A stretch of 63,950 bases of DNA, taken from positions 1 through 63,950 of the forward strand of contig CAMBTP010000012.1 of the NCBI GenBank assembly GCA_945870855.1, in the 5' to 3' direction. The position numbers and the translations under genes are program-made. Source of the DNA: Prosthecobacter debontii (GTDB lineage: Bacteria > Verrucomicrobiota > Verrucomicrobiia > Verrucomicrobiales > Akkermansiaceae). Each line of letters opens with the position of its first letter. Position 1 is the stretch's first letter. Shown here in pieces: positions 50,990 to 59,285 of this stretch. The notes under the pieces are model-generated. The model was not told the DNA's origin. It was given only the letters and a program-made list of their open reading frames with translations, and searched no databases.

Positions 50990-51414
50990 TGAACTCCACA
51001 CAGAAAGTTGATGCAGCGATGAAGCTGCTAGAAAATGACCCCCGACTTGCCGCCGATTTCGACCGCACACGCAAGATCGACTTCCCAAAAGCGAAGACCC
51101 GCCGCGAGGCCTGCGAACTCGGCCTTGCCGCGATCACCGCGCACCGTGAATCAAACTTAGCATCGATGCGTGCTAAGGTTGCGAAAGTTACCGCAAAGAT
51201 GGCGACCGCAGTTTTCAAGAAAGCAGTGGCAGCAGTCGCACCGATCACCAAGCGACCGACCGATAAACGCGTCGGCGCATTGCCCTACGATCAATGGGCA
51301 TTCGGACATCTCACAGCCGCAGCAGAAGCCGGTGACAAGCTCGCTGTCGCCGAGCTGACCGCTCAAGGATATTCTCAAACCTCGAACAACACTTATTCCA
51401 AATTACCAGTATGA
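50989..51414 (+). CDS. Hypothetical basic helical element protein
   Basis: A 141-residue Lys/Ala-rich protein with helices AAMKLLENDPRLAADFD and SMRAKVAKVTAKMATAVFKK. No family is recognised. Both ends overlap neighbours (TAATG upstream, ATGA downstream), so it is part of one tightly coupled three-gene module. Confidence 0.6.
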   Translation: MNSTQKVDAAMKLLENDPRLAADFDRTRKIDFPKAKTRREACELGLAAITAHRESNLASMRAKVAKVTAKMATAVFKKAVAAVAPITKRPTDKRVGALPYDQWAFGHLTAAAEAGDKLAVAELTAQGYSQTSNNTYSKLPV

Positions 51415-52016
51415 TCCTGAAACCACTACTCGCAGGCGAGACCATCGAACTTCGCCACCCTCTCGGAGGTGCATCACCGCTAGACCTCCATTCGAAATTG
51501 AGGCTCGTGAAAATGACGACCGAGGAAGTCGATCTCTTCCGAAATGTTTCCCAGCAGAAAGCCGACCTGTCGGCGAAGGCAGCACAGTTCAGTGCCACCA
51601 AGCTCCGCGATGAACTCGACGCTGCGAAAGCCGCGATAGCCGAGGCCGAGGTGACCGACGAGGCACTGGAGAACGTCGCACGTCTCGCAGCTTTGGCCAC
51701 AGATCCAATCGTTGCACGCGAAGTAGAAAGACAATGCTTTGCAGCGATTGAACCTGAGCTGGGGCGACTTGATGCGAGCTTGCAGCACATCTGCAATCGT
51801 TTGATCGATGAAGTACGCGTTGGATTAGAGAAGGCAACCAAGCACCTCTCCTTCCAGCAGCTGGGCGATTGGATTTCCGACGATAAGCTAGATCAAGTCG
51901 CGTCGTACTGCCAAGATCGCGTTGTTGCTTCCTATGCCCTGCTAGATCAATGGTCGGAAAAATCCAAGCAGCAAGGAGCTCAGGCGTTCCTACAGGATGA
52001 CCGAAAAGCCACATAA
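51411..52016 (+). CDS. Hypothetical coiled-coil element protein
   Basis: A 201-residue acidic helical protein with a coiled-coil stretch (QQKADLSAKAAQFSATKLRD followed by ELDAAKAAIAEAEV). No motif or family is recognised. Last gene of the element, followed within 35 bp by a strong terminator. The ATG overlaps the preceding stop by 4 bp. Confidence 0.6.
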   Translation: MILKPLLAGETIELRHPLGGASPLDLHSKLRLVKMTTEEVDLFRNVSQQKADLSAKAAQFSATKLRDELDAAKAAIAEAEVTDEALENVARLAALATDPIVAREVERQCFAAIEPELGRLDASLQHICNRLIDEVRVGLEKATKHLSFQQLGDWISDDKLDQVASYCQDRVVASYALLDQWSEKSKQQGAQAFLQDDRKAT

Positions 52017-52050
52017 TCACCGCTGAAAGGGATCCAGTATGCCAACAGCG

Positions 52051-52085
52051 AACCCGTTCTCCACCGTGGAGGGCGGGTTTTCTTG
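52051..52085 (+). terminator. Intrinsic terminator at the end of the element genes
   Basis: AACCCG (52051-52056) pairs with CGGGTT (52074-52079), and the stem continues through two G-T pairs into CTCCA/TGGAG around a ccg loop. T4CTTG follows. This stops rightward element transcription before the tRNA-Leu gene, which reads the other way. Confidence 0.85.
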
Positions 52086-52105
52086 CGTTTTATTCGGGCA
52101 CTATT

Positions 52106-52128
52106 CGGGATTCGATCCCGTTTCTGTT
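52106..52128 (+). terminator. Second hairpin with T-rich tail
   Basis: CGGGAT-tcg-ATCCCG (52106-52120) followed by TTTCTGTT. It could be a backup terminator. The adjacent tattcggg-cac-tattcggg direct repeat (52091-52109) partly overlaps it and may instead be a protein-binding site. Confidence 0.5.
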
Positions 52129-52157
52129 AGGTTTATTTCTAATCGCTTTTGTCTTTT

Positions 52158-52172
52158 ATCCCTTATTCTATA
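52158..52172. repeat. Right copy of the 15-bp inverted repeat
   Basis: tcccttattctataa is the exact reverse complement of 44491-44505 and ends 5 bp before the tRNA-Leu 3' end. It pairs with the left copy as probable integrase arm sites. Confidence 0.6.
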
Positions 52173-52176
52173 AAGG

Positions 52177-52260
52177 ATACCGCCGACCCGACTCGAACGG
52201 GCACGCTCTTACGAGCAACGGATTTTAAATCCGTAGTGTCTACCATTCCACCACGGCGGC
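52177..52260 (-). tRNA. tRNA-Leu (anticodon UAA)
   Basis: An 84-nt class II tRNA on the minus strand, no encoded CCA. Acceptor GCCGCCG pairs with CGGCGGT (the 1-72 pair is G-U), discriminator A. The D arm has GTGGAATGGTAGACAC, the anticodon arm ACGGA-TTTAAAA-TCCGT gives UAA, the variable arm is GCTC-gtaa-GAGC and the T arm CCCG-ttcgagt-CGGG. The 5' half is chromosomal and the 3' half comes from the integrated element, so the functional gene is a chimera. Confidence 0.93.
52215..52233. other. Right attachment site core
   Basis: Second copy of gcaacggattttaaatccg, inside the intact tRNA-Leu. Sequences left of it belong to the element's tRNA 3' half and sequences right of it to the resident 5' half. 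Confidence 0.88.
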
Positions 52261-52423
52261 GTTTCAGTGACGCGGGGATTAACCTTCGACCACTTCGCCA
52301 TGGCAAGGCGATTCCGGACATATAGTGAGGGTATTGACTTACAAAAATCCTTGCCAAGCAGTTGCGCGATGGATAGTTGGCTTCACCTTTGCAGCCGCCG
52401 CGGCAGAGAGATCATCCATTTCC

Positions 52424-52894
52424 ATGAAGTTATCACAACTGCTCGACATCAATCATATCCTTCTGGATATGAAGGCAACCGAGCACTGGCCTGCCATTGT
52501 GGAACTCGTGGATTTCCTCGGTGAAACAGGCGATATACCTAAAATTTGCCGTCAAGAAATCCTCACCGCGCTCGAAGTGCGTGAAGCCCAGATCAGCACC
52601 GGCGTCGGCTCTGGCGTCGCAATCCCGCACACATTCTCCGACAAACTAGAACAGGTCGTGGCCGTTTTCGGAAGGTCGAAGGCTGGAATCGATTTCGAGG
52701 CGCTCGATAACGCACCCGTCCACTTCATCATCCTCTTCATCGTCCCTCAGAAAGACTACCACCTACATCTCCGCACGCTGGCCGCAATCGCGAAAATGTT
52801 CACGAACTGCGAAGTCCGCCGCAAACTCGCCACCGCCGAATGTCGCGACGAGATCCTTGAGATCCTCGATCCCAAGCCCGTCCGCACAAACTGA
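52424..52894 (+). CDS. PTS IIA (EIIA-Ntr type) domain protein
   Basis: A 156-residue protein with the PTS EIIA type 2 fold. The phospho-accepting His is in GVGSGVAIPHTF, followed by the DFEALDNAPVHFIILFIVP segment and a C-terminal HLRTLAAIAKMFTN. Such stand-alone domains regulate metabolism or nitrogen response rather than transporting sugar. The ATG at 52424 is preferred; the upstream 33 codons are unlike the family. It is 43 bp upstream of argS, perhaps in one transcript. Confidence 0.85.
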   Translation: MKLSQLLDINHILLDMKATEHWPAIVELVDFLGETGDIPKICRQEILTALEVREAQISTGVGSGVAIPHTFSDKLEQVVAVFGRSKAGIDFEALDNAPVHFIILFIVPQKDYHLHLRTLAAIAKMFTNCEVRRKLATAECRDEILEILDPKPVRTN

Positions 52895-52937
52895 TCCCGC
52901 TAACCGGACATTTCAGTGTTTCCGCATTTTAATCTCC

Positions 52938-54683
52938 ATGACTCTTCTTCAAAACCTCGAATCCCGGCTCTCCTGCGCGCTGGAAGCCGTCCTCGGTGAG
53001 CCTTCCGCCGCCAACATCACCCCTGCCGCGGATCTTCGTTTCGGCGATTATCAGAGCAACTCCGCGATGGTGCTTGCGAAAAAACAGAAGACGAATCCGC
53101 GCGCTCTCGCCGAACAGATTTTGGCAGCTGTGGAGATCGCTGGACTCGCCACCGCGAAGATCGACGGCCCGGGCTTCATAAATTTCACGATCCTCCCCGA
53201 AGCCTATGCCACCCACGCTGAGAGTCTGCTGAGCGACCCGCGTCTCGGCGCTCCGGAACCCGGCAAAGGGAAAACAGTCGTCGTCGATTTCTCCGCTCCG
53301 AACGTCGCTAAACCCATGCACGTTGGCCACATTCGCTCGACGATCATCGGCGATTCGCTTTGCCGCATCGCGCGTTTTCTCGGCTTCAAGGTCATCGCCG
53401 ACAACCACATCGGCGATTGGGGCACCCAGTTCGGCATGATCCTCCATGGCTGGAAAACCACGCTCGACCATAACGCGCTGGAAGCTGATCCTATTTCCGA
53501 ACTTGTGCGGGTTTATCGCGGGGTCAACGCCGCTGCGAAAGACGATCCCACCGTCCTCGAAACCTGCAAAGCCGAGCTGGTGAAACTCCAAGCCGGCGAT
53601 CCCGAAAATCTTGCGGTCTGGCAGCAATGCATCGATGTTTCAAAAGCCGGACTCCAGAAAATCTATGGCATCCTTGATGTGAGCTTTGATCACTGGCTGG
53701 GTGAAAGTTTCTACAACGAGAAGCTGCCGGGTCTCGTCACTGAGTTTTTGGAAAAAGGTCTCGCCCGCGAAAGCGACGGAGCCATTTGTATTTTCTCAGA
53801 CGGCTCTAAGCCCGCCGAGCAAGACCCTTTTCTCGTCCACAAGGAGAACGGCTGGACGGACAACCCCTCCATCATCCGCAAGGCCGACGGCGGCTTCCTC
53901 TACGCCACCACGGATCTCGCGACGATCCAATATCGCATCGAAGAATGGAACGCGGATCAAATCTGGTATGTCGTCGGGATGCCGCAGCAACTGCACTTTC
54001 GCCAGATTTTCGAAGCCTCCGCCCGCTGGGGGAAGACCAGTGACTTCCGCCACATCGCCTTCGGATCCATCCTTGGCGAAGACCGCAAGATGATGAAAAC
54101 CCGCTCCGGTGACAACGTCGGCCTCGTCGAACTCCTCGACGAAGCCCGCGCCCGTGCCGCCGCGATCATCGGCGAGAAATCCGCTCACTTGAGCCCTGAG
54201 GAAGCTTCCGAAGTCGCGGATATTGTCGGCATTGGCGCAGTGAAATTCGCGGAACTTTCTCAGAACCGCCTCACCGATTATGTCTTCTCGTGGGACAGAA
54301 TGCTGGCTCTCCAAGGCGATACCGCTCCTTACCTCCAATACTCCCATGTCCGCATTCGCTCGATCTTCCGCAAGCTCGACGCCGAGTTTTCTGCAAAGGA
54401 CGCGAAGCTGACCCTGACCGCCCACGAGGAAATTCACCTCGCCCGCCTGCTCGCCCGCTTCGGTGAGGTCCTGCCGCTCGTCCTCGAAGATCACCGCCCG
54501 AATCTACTCGCTAATTACCTGCTGGAGTTGGCTCGCGCATTCCACTCTTTCTTCGAGGCTTGCCCCGTCCTAAAATCCGATGATTCGGTGAAATCCTCGC
54601 GCCTCGCCCTATGCGAACTGAGTTCGCGTATCCTTGAAAAAGGCCTCGGCCTGCTCGGTATCCGCTGCCCGGAACGGATGTAA
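52938..54683 (+). CDS. argS: Arginyl-tRNA synthetase
   Basis: A 581-residue class I synthetase: an Arg-tRNA N-terminal domain (FGDYQSNSAMVLAKK), the HIGH motif as KPMHVGHIRST, the KMSK region as DRKMMKTRSGD and the DALR anticodon-binding domain at the C-terminus (PYLQYSHVRIRSIFRKL; EACPVLKSDD). ADNHIGDWGTQFG and WYVVGMPQQLHFRQIFE are also conserved. It charges tRNA-Arg. Confidence 0.96.
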   Translation: MTLLQNLESRLSCALEAVLGEPSAANITPAADLRFGDYQSNSAMVLAKKQKTNPRALAEQILAAVEIAGLATAKIDGPGFINFTILPEAYATHAESLLSDPRLGAPEPGKGKTVVVDFSAPNVAKPMHVGHIRSTIIGDSLCRIARFLGFKVIADNHIGDWGTQFGMILHGWKTTLDHNALEADPISELVRVYRGVNAAAKDDPTVLETCKAELVKLQAGDPENLAVWQQCIDVSKAGLQKIYGILDVSFDHWLGESFYNEKLPGLVTEFLEKGLARESDGAICIFSDGSKPAEQDPFLVHKENGWTDNPSIIRKADGGFLYATTDLATIQYRIEEWNADQIWYVVGMPQQLHFRQIFEASARWGKTSDFRHIAFGSILGEDRKMMKTRSGDNVGLVELLDEARARAAAIIGEKSAHLSPEEASEVADIVGIGAVKFAELSQNRLTDYVFSWDRMLALQGDTAPYLQYSHVRIRSIFRKLDAEFSAKDAKLTLTAHEEIHLARLLARFGEVLPLVLEDHRPNLLANYLLELARAFHSFFEACPVLKSDDSVKSSRLALCELSSRILEKGLGLLGIRCPERM

Positions 54684-54757
54684 GTTTCGAAATTCTCCGA
54701 TTTTTCATCTTTATTTGGGATTGAAAATTTTCCTTAGGAAAGAGAGATTGTTTCTAC

Positions 54758-56440
54758 ATGGAACCTTTCTACGTAATCGGACACAAAAATCCGGACACAG
54801 ACGCCGTCTGCTCGGCCATCGGACACGCCGCGCTCCTGCGAGCCTCCGGCGAGGAGCCGACAGCCATCGCCGCGCGCTGTGGCGAGGTCTCTCAGCGGAC
54901 GAAGTGGGTTCTCGAAAAAGCCGGTATGGATGCGCCGTTGCTGCTCACCGACGCCCGCACCACGGCAGGGATGATCTGCCGGCGAAAGGTCATCAGCGTG
55001 CTGCCTTCCGACACTTTCCTTACTGCCTATAACCGAATGCTCGCCGCCTCGATTCGCTGCGTTCCGGTTCTCAATAATGACGGCTCGGTGGCGGGCATGT
55101 TGCAATACATCAATCTTCTCAAGCTGCTACTGCCGGATAACACCGAAGGAATCAGCGTCCGAACCGTTCACGCCTCTCTGAACAACCTCGCCGCCACCCT
55201 CGATGCCGAAAGCCACGCCGCCAAAATCTGCGATAAAGACGAGGAGGAAGATCTCATTCTGCTGGTTGGCGCATCTTCGCAGGACAGCGTGAAAGCGCGT
55301 CTCGACCAGGCCACCGTCGATGGCAATGTTGGCCGTTTCCTCGTGATCTGCGGAGACCGCCCCATCGTCCAGCGACTCGCCATCGAGAAGGGTGCACGCG
55401 CACTGCTGGTGACCGGCAAAAACATAATCTCCGACGATATCCGCGACTTCGCCATATCCAAGGGCACCGTTCTTCTCGGTTGCCGCCAAGACACAGCCAG
55501 CGCTAACACCCTGATCCGTTGCTCCCGGACCGTTCGCCACGTGATGGAGAAGAATTTCATATCGGTTAATAACAACGAGCCGGTCTCTAAAATCCGCAAG
55601 CAACTCGTGGCTGTGGACCAGGATCTATTCCCCGTGATGGAGATCGGATCCACCGAAATGATCGGCGTTCTAGCCAAATCCGATCTCGTCGATCCCCCGA
55701 AAATGCGTTTCGCCCTCGTCGATCACAACGAATACGCCCAAGCTATCTCTGGCATTGAGGAGGCCACGATCACCGAGGTTATCGACCACCATCGCCTTTC
55801 CGGAAACCTTGTTTCCCGCGAGCCGATCCGATACCTTAACGAACCTGTCGGATCAACATCGACGCTTGTTGCTCGGAAATTTTTCCACCGCGATCTCATC
55901 CCCGCCCCTGCCGTCGCGCTTTGCCTCTGCGGCGGCATCGTTTCCGACACCCTTTGCCTCACCTCGCCAACTACGACGAAACTCGACCAGAAAATGCTCA
56001 CATGGTTGAGCGGTATCGCCCGTGTCGATGCGAAGGAATTCGCCGAGGAGTTCTTCGCCGTGGGTTCGCTTATCGCGAATGGGACTACCGACGAGATCAT
56101 CCACAGCGACCGCAAGGAATTTCACGAACAAGGATTGTTCATCAGCGTCTCGCAGGTCGAGGAACGCGATCTCCACGGTTTCAATGCCCGTCGTGAGGAA
56201 CTGGAGGAAGCCCTTCGCGCTCTCCAATACGAGAAGAGCTACGACATCGCGGTGCTGGTCGTGACGGATGTGGCCTTGCTGAAAAGTATGCTGCTTGCAG
56301 TAGGTCCGGAGAACGTGATCGCCGCGTTACCATTCAACCGCATTGATGAAAATCTCTATCTCGCTCCCGGTGTCGTTTCTCGGAAACGTCAGATTTTTCC
56401 GGGTATCTGCGATGCCATCGATCACGCGGCGCGGGTCTAG
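54758..56440 (+). CDS. ppaC: Manganese-dependent inorganic pyrophosphatase with CBS domains
   Basis: A 560-residue family II pyrophosphatase of the CBS-containing, regulated type. The DHH domain starts GHKNPDTDAVCSA and continues, after an insert of a CBS pair with a DRTGG-like domain (about 65-305), with VDHNEYAQ, EVIDHHR, GSTSTLVARKF and a LCGGIVSDTL block. The C-terminal DHHA2-type domain ends the protein. It hydrolyses PPi in the cytoplasm with Mn; the CBS pair is expected to sense adenine nucleotides. It converges on the next gene with a 4-bp overlap. Confidence 0.9.
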   Translation: MEPFYVIGHKNPDTDAVCSAIGHAALLRASGEEPTAIAARCGEVSQRTKWVLEKAGMDAPLLLTDARTTAGMICRRKVISVLPSDTFLTAYNRMLAASIRCVPVLNNDGSVAGMLQYINLLKLLLPDNTEGISVRTVHASLNNLAATLDAESHAAKICDKDEEEDLILLVGASSQDSVKARLDQATVDGNVGRFLVICGDRPIVQRLAIEKGARALLVTGKNIISDDIRDFAISKGTVLLGCRQDTASANTLIRCSRTVRHVMEKNFISVNNNEPVSKIRKQLVAVDQDLFPVMEIGSTEMIGVLAKSDLVDPPKMRFALVDHNEYAQAISGIEEATITEVIDHHRLSGNLVSREPIRYLNEPVGSTSTLVARKFFHRDLIPAPAVALCLCGGIVSDTLCLTSPTTTKLDQKMLTWLSGIARVDAKEFAEEFFAVGSLIANGTTDEIIHSDRKEFHEQGLFISVSQVEERDLHGFNARREELEEALRALQYEKSYDIAVLVVTDVALLKSMLLAVGPENVIAALPFNRIDENLYLAPGVVSRKRQIFPGICDAIDHAARV

Positions 56441-57720
56441 TCCCCGATCACGCAGGGAACAAGTATCCCATCGCTCATGCCGTGGATCTTCTTCTTGTCC
56501 GCTGGCACCAGTGTAGCAAGGCAGCCGCCGAACTTGGTATCGCCGCTTCCATCCGTGAAAAAATAAGGGCACAGCCGCGCCCGCACATCCATCATTCTCA
56601 CACCGCCATCCGCATCGTAAACCGGATGTTCGAAGCGCCGCCCTTCATGAAACTCCTGCATCAGCCAGGGCTGCTCCGAAGATTGCGCGAGCGCCTCGCC
56701 AAGCCGCGCTTTCCAATCCGCCGCCGACATATCGTGCCCGATGAACACGCCCTTCGATCCCCACGCCGTCTCATGGAAACCGCTGATCTTTAGGACGAGT
56801 TGCCTCTCTTTTTGGGAAAAATCCGCCACCTCGTCCCAAGAGTGCGCATTCAATTTCGGCAATGCCGCATGGGGTGGTAGAGGCTCCGGATCTAACGCCC
56901 AGCCGAAAGGAATCACCTCGCGAAGTCGCCGGAGATGGCTGCCACGCAGGGATTTCTCCCAAACTTTTTTCAAGGCCGGCGTCCAGAATAGTGCCAACCA
57001 AAGCTTGTCCTCAAGATGCGGCTTGAACGGCGGAGTCACGTTGATATCCCCTTTCGCTGATCTCTCCGCGAGTTGACGGAAACGGGGAATCGACTCCCAA
57101 TCAAAGAGTTCAAAAAACCGGTAGATCGCCCTCCCCTTCTCCTCGTAATCCTCCGCACCCTCCGTTTTCCAAGCGTTCCCCAACTGCTTCACCAACCAGT
57201 CCATTTCCGGCAGGTAATCCTTCGCCTCATCGGAAACAAGGATATCACCGCCCTCCGGCAGCAGCGAACGGAAGCCCTCGATCATCCCATCCGCACCGCC
57301 CAGCACCTCATAGCCCGCATCGGAATACACTCTCGAAAGCCACGCCGTGATCCCGATCCCTCCCGGCACGCTGTCCAGTTCCGTCACCGCGAAATGTCCC
57401 TTCGCCCAAATTAGATCCGGACGGATCACACGAGGAAACTGCCCCGCCATGCCGATCTCCCTCTGCAAAGCCACCATCCAGTCCGGCTTTCCCTCATCTA
57501 ACAACTCCGCTAACCACGGCTGCTCCTTACCCGCCGCCGATCTCCGATAAAGCAGATCACAAGCCTGCTGGAACTTCGCCAGCGGATGCCCCAGCGCAAT
57601 CATATCCCTCGCCTCCCCTGCCGAAAGCCGCAGCGGCTCCGGCGACCACTGCCACGCCCCACCGCCAAAAAGCCCACCCTCAGGCAAAGCGGATTTCAGA
57701 TCAGAAAGAGCAATCGGCAC
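56437..57720 (-). CDS. Conserved hypothetical protein, possibly ATP-grasp-like
   Basis: About 427 residues from GTG 57720 (a TTG at 57816 would add 32). The pattern FHEGRRFEHPVYDADGGVRM with DVRARLCPYFF and, earlier, WGSKGVFIGHDMSAADW suggests a glutathionylspermidine-synthase-like or circularly permuted ATP-grasp fold, and a VTELDSVPGGIGI segment is conserved-looking. Such proteins ligate amines to carboxylates. No substrate or partner is visible. GTG 57720 is preferred because it leaves space for the promoter of the divergent antitoxin gene. Confidence 0.5.
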   Translation of the reverse strand: MPIALSDLKSALPEGGLFGGGAWQWSPEPLRLSAGEARDMIALGHPLAKFQQACDLLYRRSAAGKEQPWLAELLDEGKPDWMVALQREIGMAGQFPRVIRPDLIWAKGHFAVTELDSVPGGIGITAWLSRVYSDAGYEVLGGADGMIEGFRSLLPEGGDILVSDEAKDYLPEMDWLVKQLGNAWKTEGAEDYEEKGRAIYRFFELFDWESIPRFRQLAERSAKGDINVTPPFKPHLEDKLWLALFWTPALKKVWEKSLRGSHLRRLREVIPFGWALDPEPLPPHAALPKLNAHSWDEVADFSQKERQLVLKISGFHETAWGSKGVFIGHDMSAADWKARLGEALAQSSEQPWLMQEFHEGRRFEHPVYDADGGVRMMDVRARLCPYFFTDGSGDTKFGGCLATLVPADKKKIHGMSDGILVPCVIGD

Positions 57721-57776
57721 GCGCGGAGCTTCTTCTCGAATCGTAAGAATGCAAAGCGCGAATCCCTCATAATAGA

Positions 57777-57797
57777 TTCTGACTAGACAGGTCAGAA
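57777..57797. promoter_or_regulatory. Operator-like inverted repeat upstream of the antitoxin gene
   Basis: TTCTGAC (57777-57783) and GTCAGAA (57791-57797) form a perfect 7-bp inverted repeat with a 7-bp spacer, 21 bp before the Phd start. Phd-type antitoxins autorepress by binding such palindromes. Binding is inferred. Confidence 0.45.
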
Positions 57798-57818
57798 ATT
57801 GCGGGATACTCTTCAACT

Positions 57819-58076
57819 ATGCTTTCCCAAACATGGCAACTACAGGAAGCGAAAAGCCGCTTCAGCGAACTCGTGGAAACCGTGATTTCAAATGGGCCGC
57901 AAACCGTGACAAAGCATGGAAAGCCCGCCGTTGTCGTCATCTCGGTCGAAGAGTATCAGCGCTGTAAAACTCCTCGAAAATCGCTGGCCACCGCCTTGCG
58001 TGAATGCCCTGAGCCTCTCGCGACGCTACTCGGTGACCGCCCGAAGCGGATCGCCCGAAAAATCAATTTCAGATAA
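57819..58076 (+). CDS. Phd/YefM-family antitoxin
   Basis: An 85-residue protein with the Phd/YefM N-terminal DNA-binding fold: WQLQEAKSRFSELVETVIS and GPQTVTKHGKPAVVVISVEE. A basic C-terminus (RPKRIARKINFR) probably wraps the toxin. It lies 5 bp before the PIN-domain toxin gene and has a palindrome upstream, as in autoregulated modules. Confidence 0.9.
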   Translation: MLSQTWQLQEAKSRFSELVETVISNGPQTVTKHGKPAVVVISVEEYQRCKTPRKSLATALRECPEPLATLLGDRPKRIARKINFR

Positions 58077-58081
58077 ATCCC

Positions 58082-58495
58082 ATGAAATACCTACTGGATA
58101 CAAATGCGATCTGTGAAGCTACCGCAAAAAATCCTGAAGCCTCCGTCCTGAAATGGATCGATGCTAATACCGACGAATGCGCCCTCTCATGCGTCTCCTT
58201 AGGCGAGATTTGGAAGGGGCTTCACCGCATGCCGGAGGGAAAACGTAAACGGACACTCACCCGCTGGGCGGATGAGCTGGAAAGCGATTTTTCCAAGCAG
58301 ATCCTCAGCCTCGATACAACCACTCTGAAAATTTGGGGAAAACTCTGCGCAAAACACGAAGCCAAAGGCTTCAATCTGGACGTCATGGACAGCCTAATCG
58401 CCGCGACGGCGCTCGCCCACGGACTCACTGTCGTCACCCGCAACACAATCGATTTCCCTCAAGACGTGAAGATCTTCAATCCATGGACAGAGTGA
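58082..58495 (+). CDS. VapC-type PIN-domain toxin
   Basis: A 137-residue PIN-domain ribonuclease. The acidic catalytic set is visible: Asp 6 in YLLDTNAICE, Glu in SLGEIWKG, Asp in NLDVMDSLIAATAL and the final TRNTIDF strand. VapC toxins cleave RNA, often tRNA or rRNA. It pairs with the upstream Phd-type antitoxin. All expected residues are present, so it should be active. Confidence 0.9.
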   Translation: MKYLLDTNAICEATAKNPEASVLKWIDANTDECALSCVSLGEIWKGLHRMPEGKRKRTLTRWADELESDFSKQILSLDTTTLKIWGKLCAKHEAKGFNLDVMDSLIAATALAHGLTVVTRNTIDFPQDVKIFNPWTE

Positions 58496-58558
58496 TTTCT
58501 ATCATTAGAATAATTTGTTTCGCCCACGATTCACGTGGAGATAACAACTGGCGCGGCG

Positions 58559-59284
58559 ATGTTACCTTTAACTCGATTTTTCAAACGACTTCGAGATGAG
58601 GGCACTAGACCAAGAATTTCAGTTGATTCTCTCTGCTTCGCCATTGAACTCCGCCCACAAAACAGTTCCCATAAGCGCGTGAAGCGGAAAAACTTCGGCG
58701 AGAGAAGCCATGGCGATAGATCAAAGCAGGCGCGGGAGAACCGCCATGTGAAGCCGATCGAGGAGAAATCCACACCGGCACTGGACGAGCACGACCTGAT
58801 GCGGCTTGTCGCAGAAATCGAAGTGCCTTTCCTACTGATCCTCGATTGTGTTCAGGATCCACATAACCTCGGAGCCATCTTGCGGACGGCGGACGCTGCC
58901 GGCGTGCATGCCGTGATCGCGCCGAAGGACAAGGCAGTGGGGATCACAGAAACCGTGCGGCGAGTTTCCGTGGGCGCGGCGGATCATGTGCCTTTCGTGC
59001 AGGTTACCAATCTCGCAAGGACGATGGAGCAGCTCAAGGAAGCCGGAGTTTGGTTTGTCGGGACATCAGATCGTGCGGAGAAAACTCTATACGAACTCGA
59101 TCTGCGCGGACCGCTCGCGCTCGTGCTCGGCGCTGAGGAAAAGGGCATGCGCCGCCTCACGGAGGAGAACTGCGATTTCCTAGCAAAACTGCCGATGGCC
59201 GGCAAGGTGGAGTGCCTGAATGTCTCGGTGGCTACAGGAGTATGCCTCTTCGAAGCGGTGCGGCAAAGAGGTGCGTTAGCGTGA
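58559..59284 (+). CDS. TrmH-family rRNA/tRNA 2'-O-methyltransferase
   Basis: About 241 residues. An N-terminal basic region (to about 75, [19 protein letters not shown]) leads to the SPOUT methyltransferase core: [20 protein letters not shown] (motif 1), [15 protein letters not shown] (motif 2) and [20 protein letters not shown] (motif 3, trefoil knot). It methylates the 2'-O of a G in rRNA or tRNA (RlmB/TrmH type). ATG 58559 is chosen; a GTG at 58535 would add eight residues. Confidence 0.87.
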   Translation: MLPLTRFFKRLRDEGTRPRISVDSLCFAIELRPQNSSHKRVKRKNFGERSHGDRSKQARENRHVKPIEEKSTPALDEHDLMRLVAEIEVPFLLILDCVQDPHNLGAILRTADAAGVHAVIAPKDKAVGITETVRRVSVGAADHVPFVQVTNLARTMEQLKEAGVWFVGTSDRAEKTLYELDLRGPLALVLGAEEKGMRRLTEENCDFLAKLPMAGKVECLNVSVATGVCLFEAVRQRGALA

Positions 59285-59285
59285 C

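Larger units (their letters stand above)
44452..52233 (+). mobile_element. tRNA-integrated, phage-satellite-like element (about 7.8 kb)
   Basis: The element is bounded by a 19-bp direct repeat in tRNA-Leu(UAA) and encodes, all rightward: tyrosine recombinase, unknown 185-aa protein, excisionase/AlpA-like HTH, primase-helicase-like protein, an HTH-containing protein, a Nu1-like terminase small subunit, a degraded ParB-like frame and three small unknowns, then terminators. No capsid, portal, tail, large terminase, conjugation or resistance genes are present. The set integrase, AlpA, primase and TerS without structural genes is the hallmark of phage-inducible chromosomal islands and P4-like satellites. 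Mobility and helper dependence are inferred. The T-arm and variable arm of the tRNA supplied by the element differ from the resident ones. Confidence 0.85.

Noticed and set aside
44452..52233. Complete prophage or integrative conjugative element
   Set aside because: No capsid, portal, tail, lysis, relaxase or type IV secretion genes; too short for either.
57819..58495. Part of a larger defence island
   Set aside because: Only a toxin-antitoxin pair is present; neighbours are housekeeping or unknown, with no restriction, CBASS, retron or similar genes.
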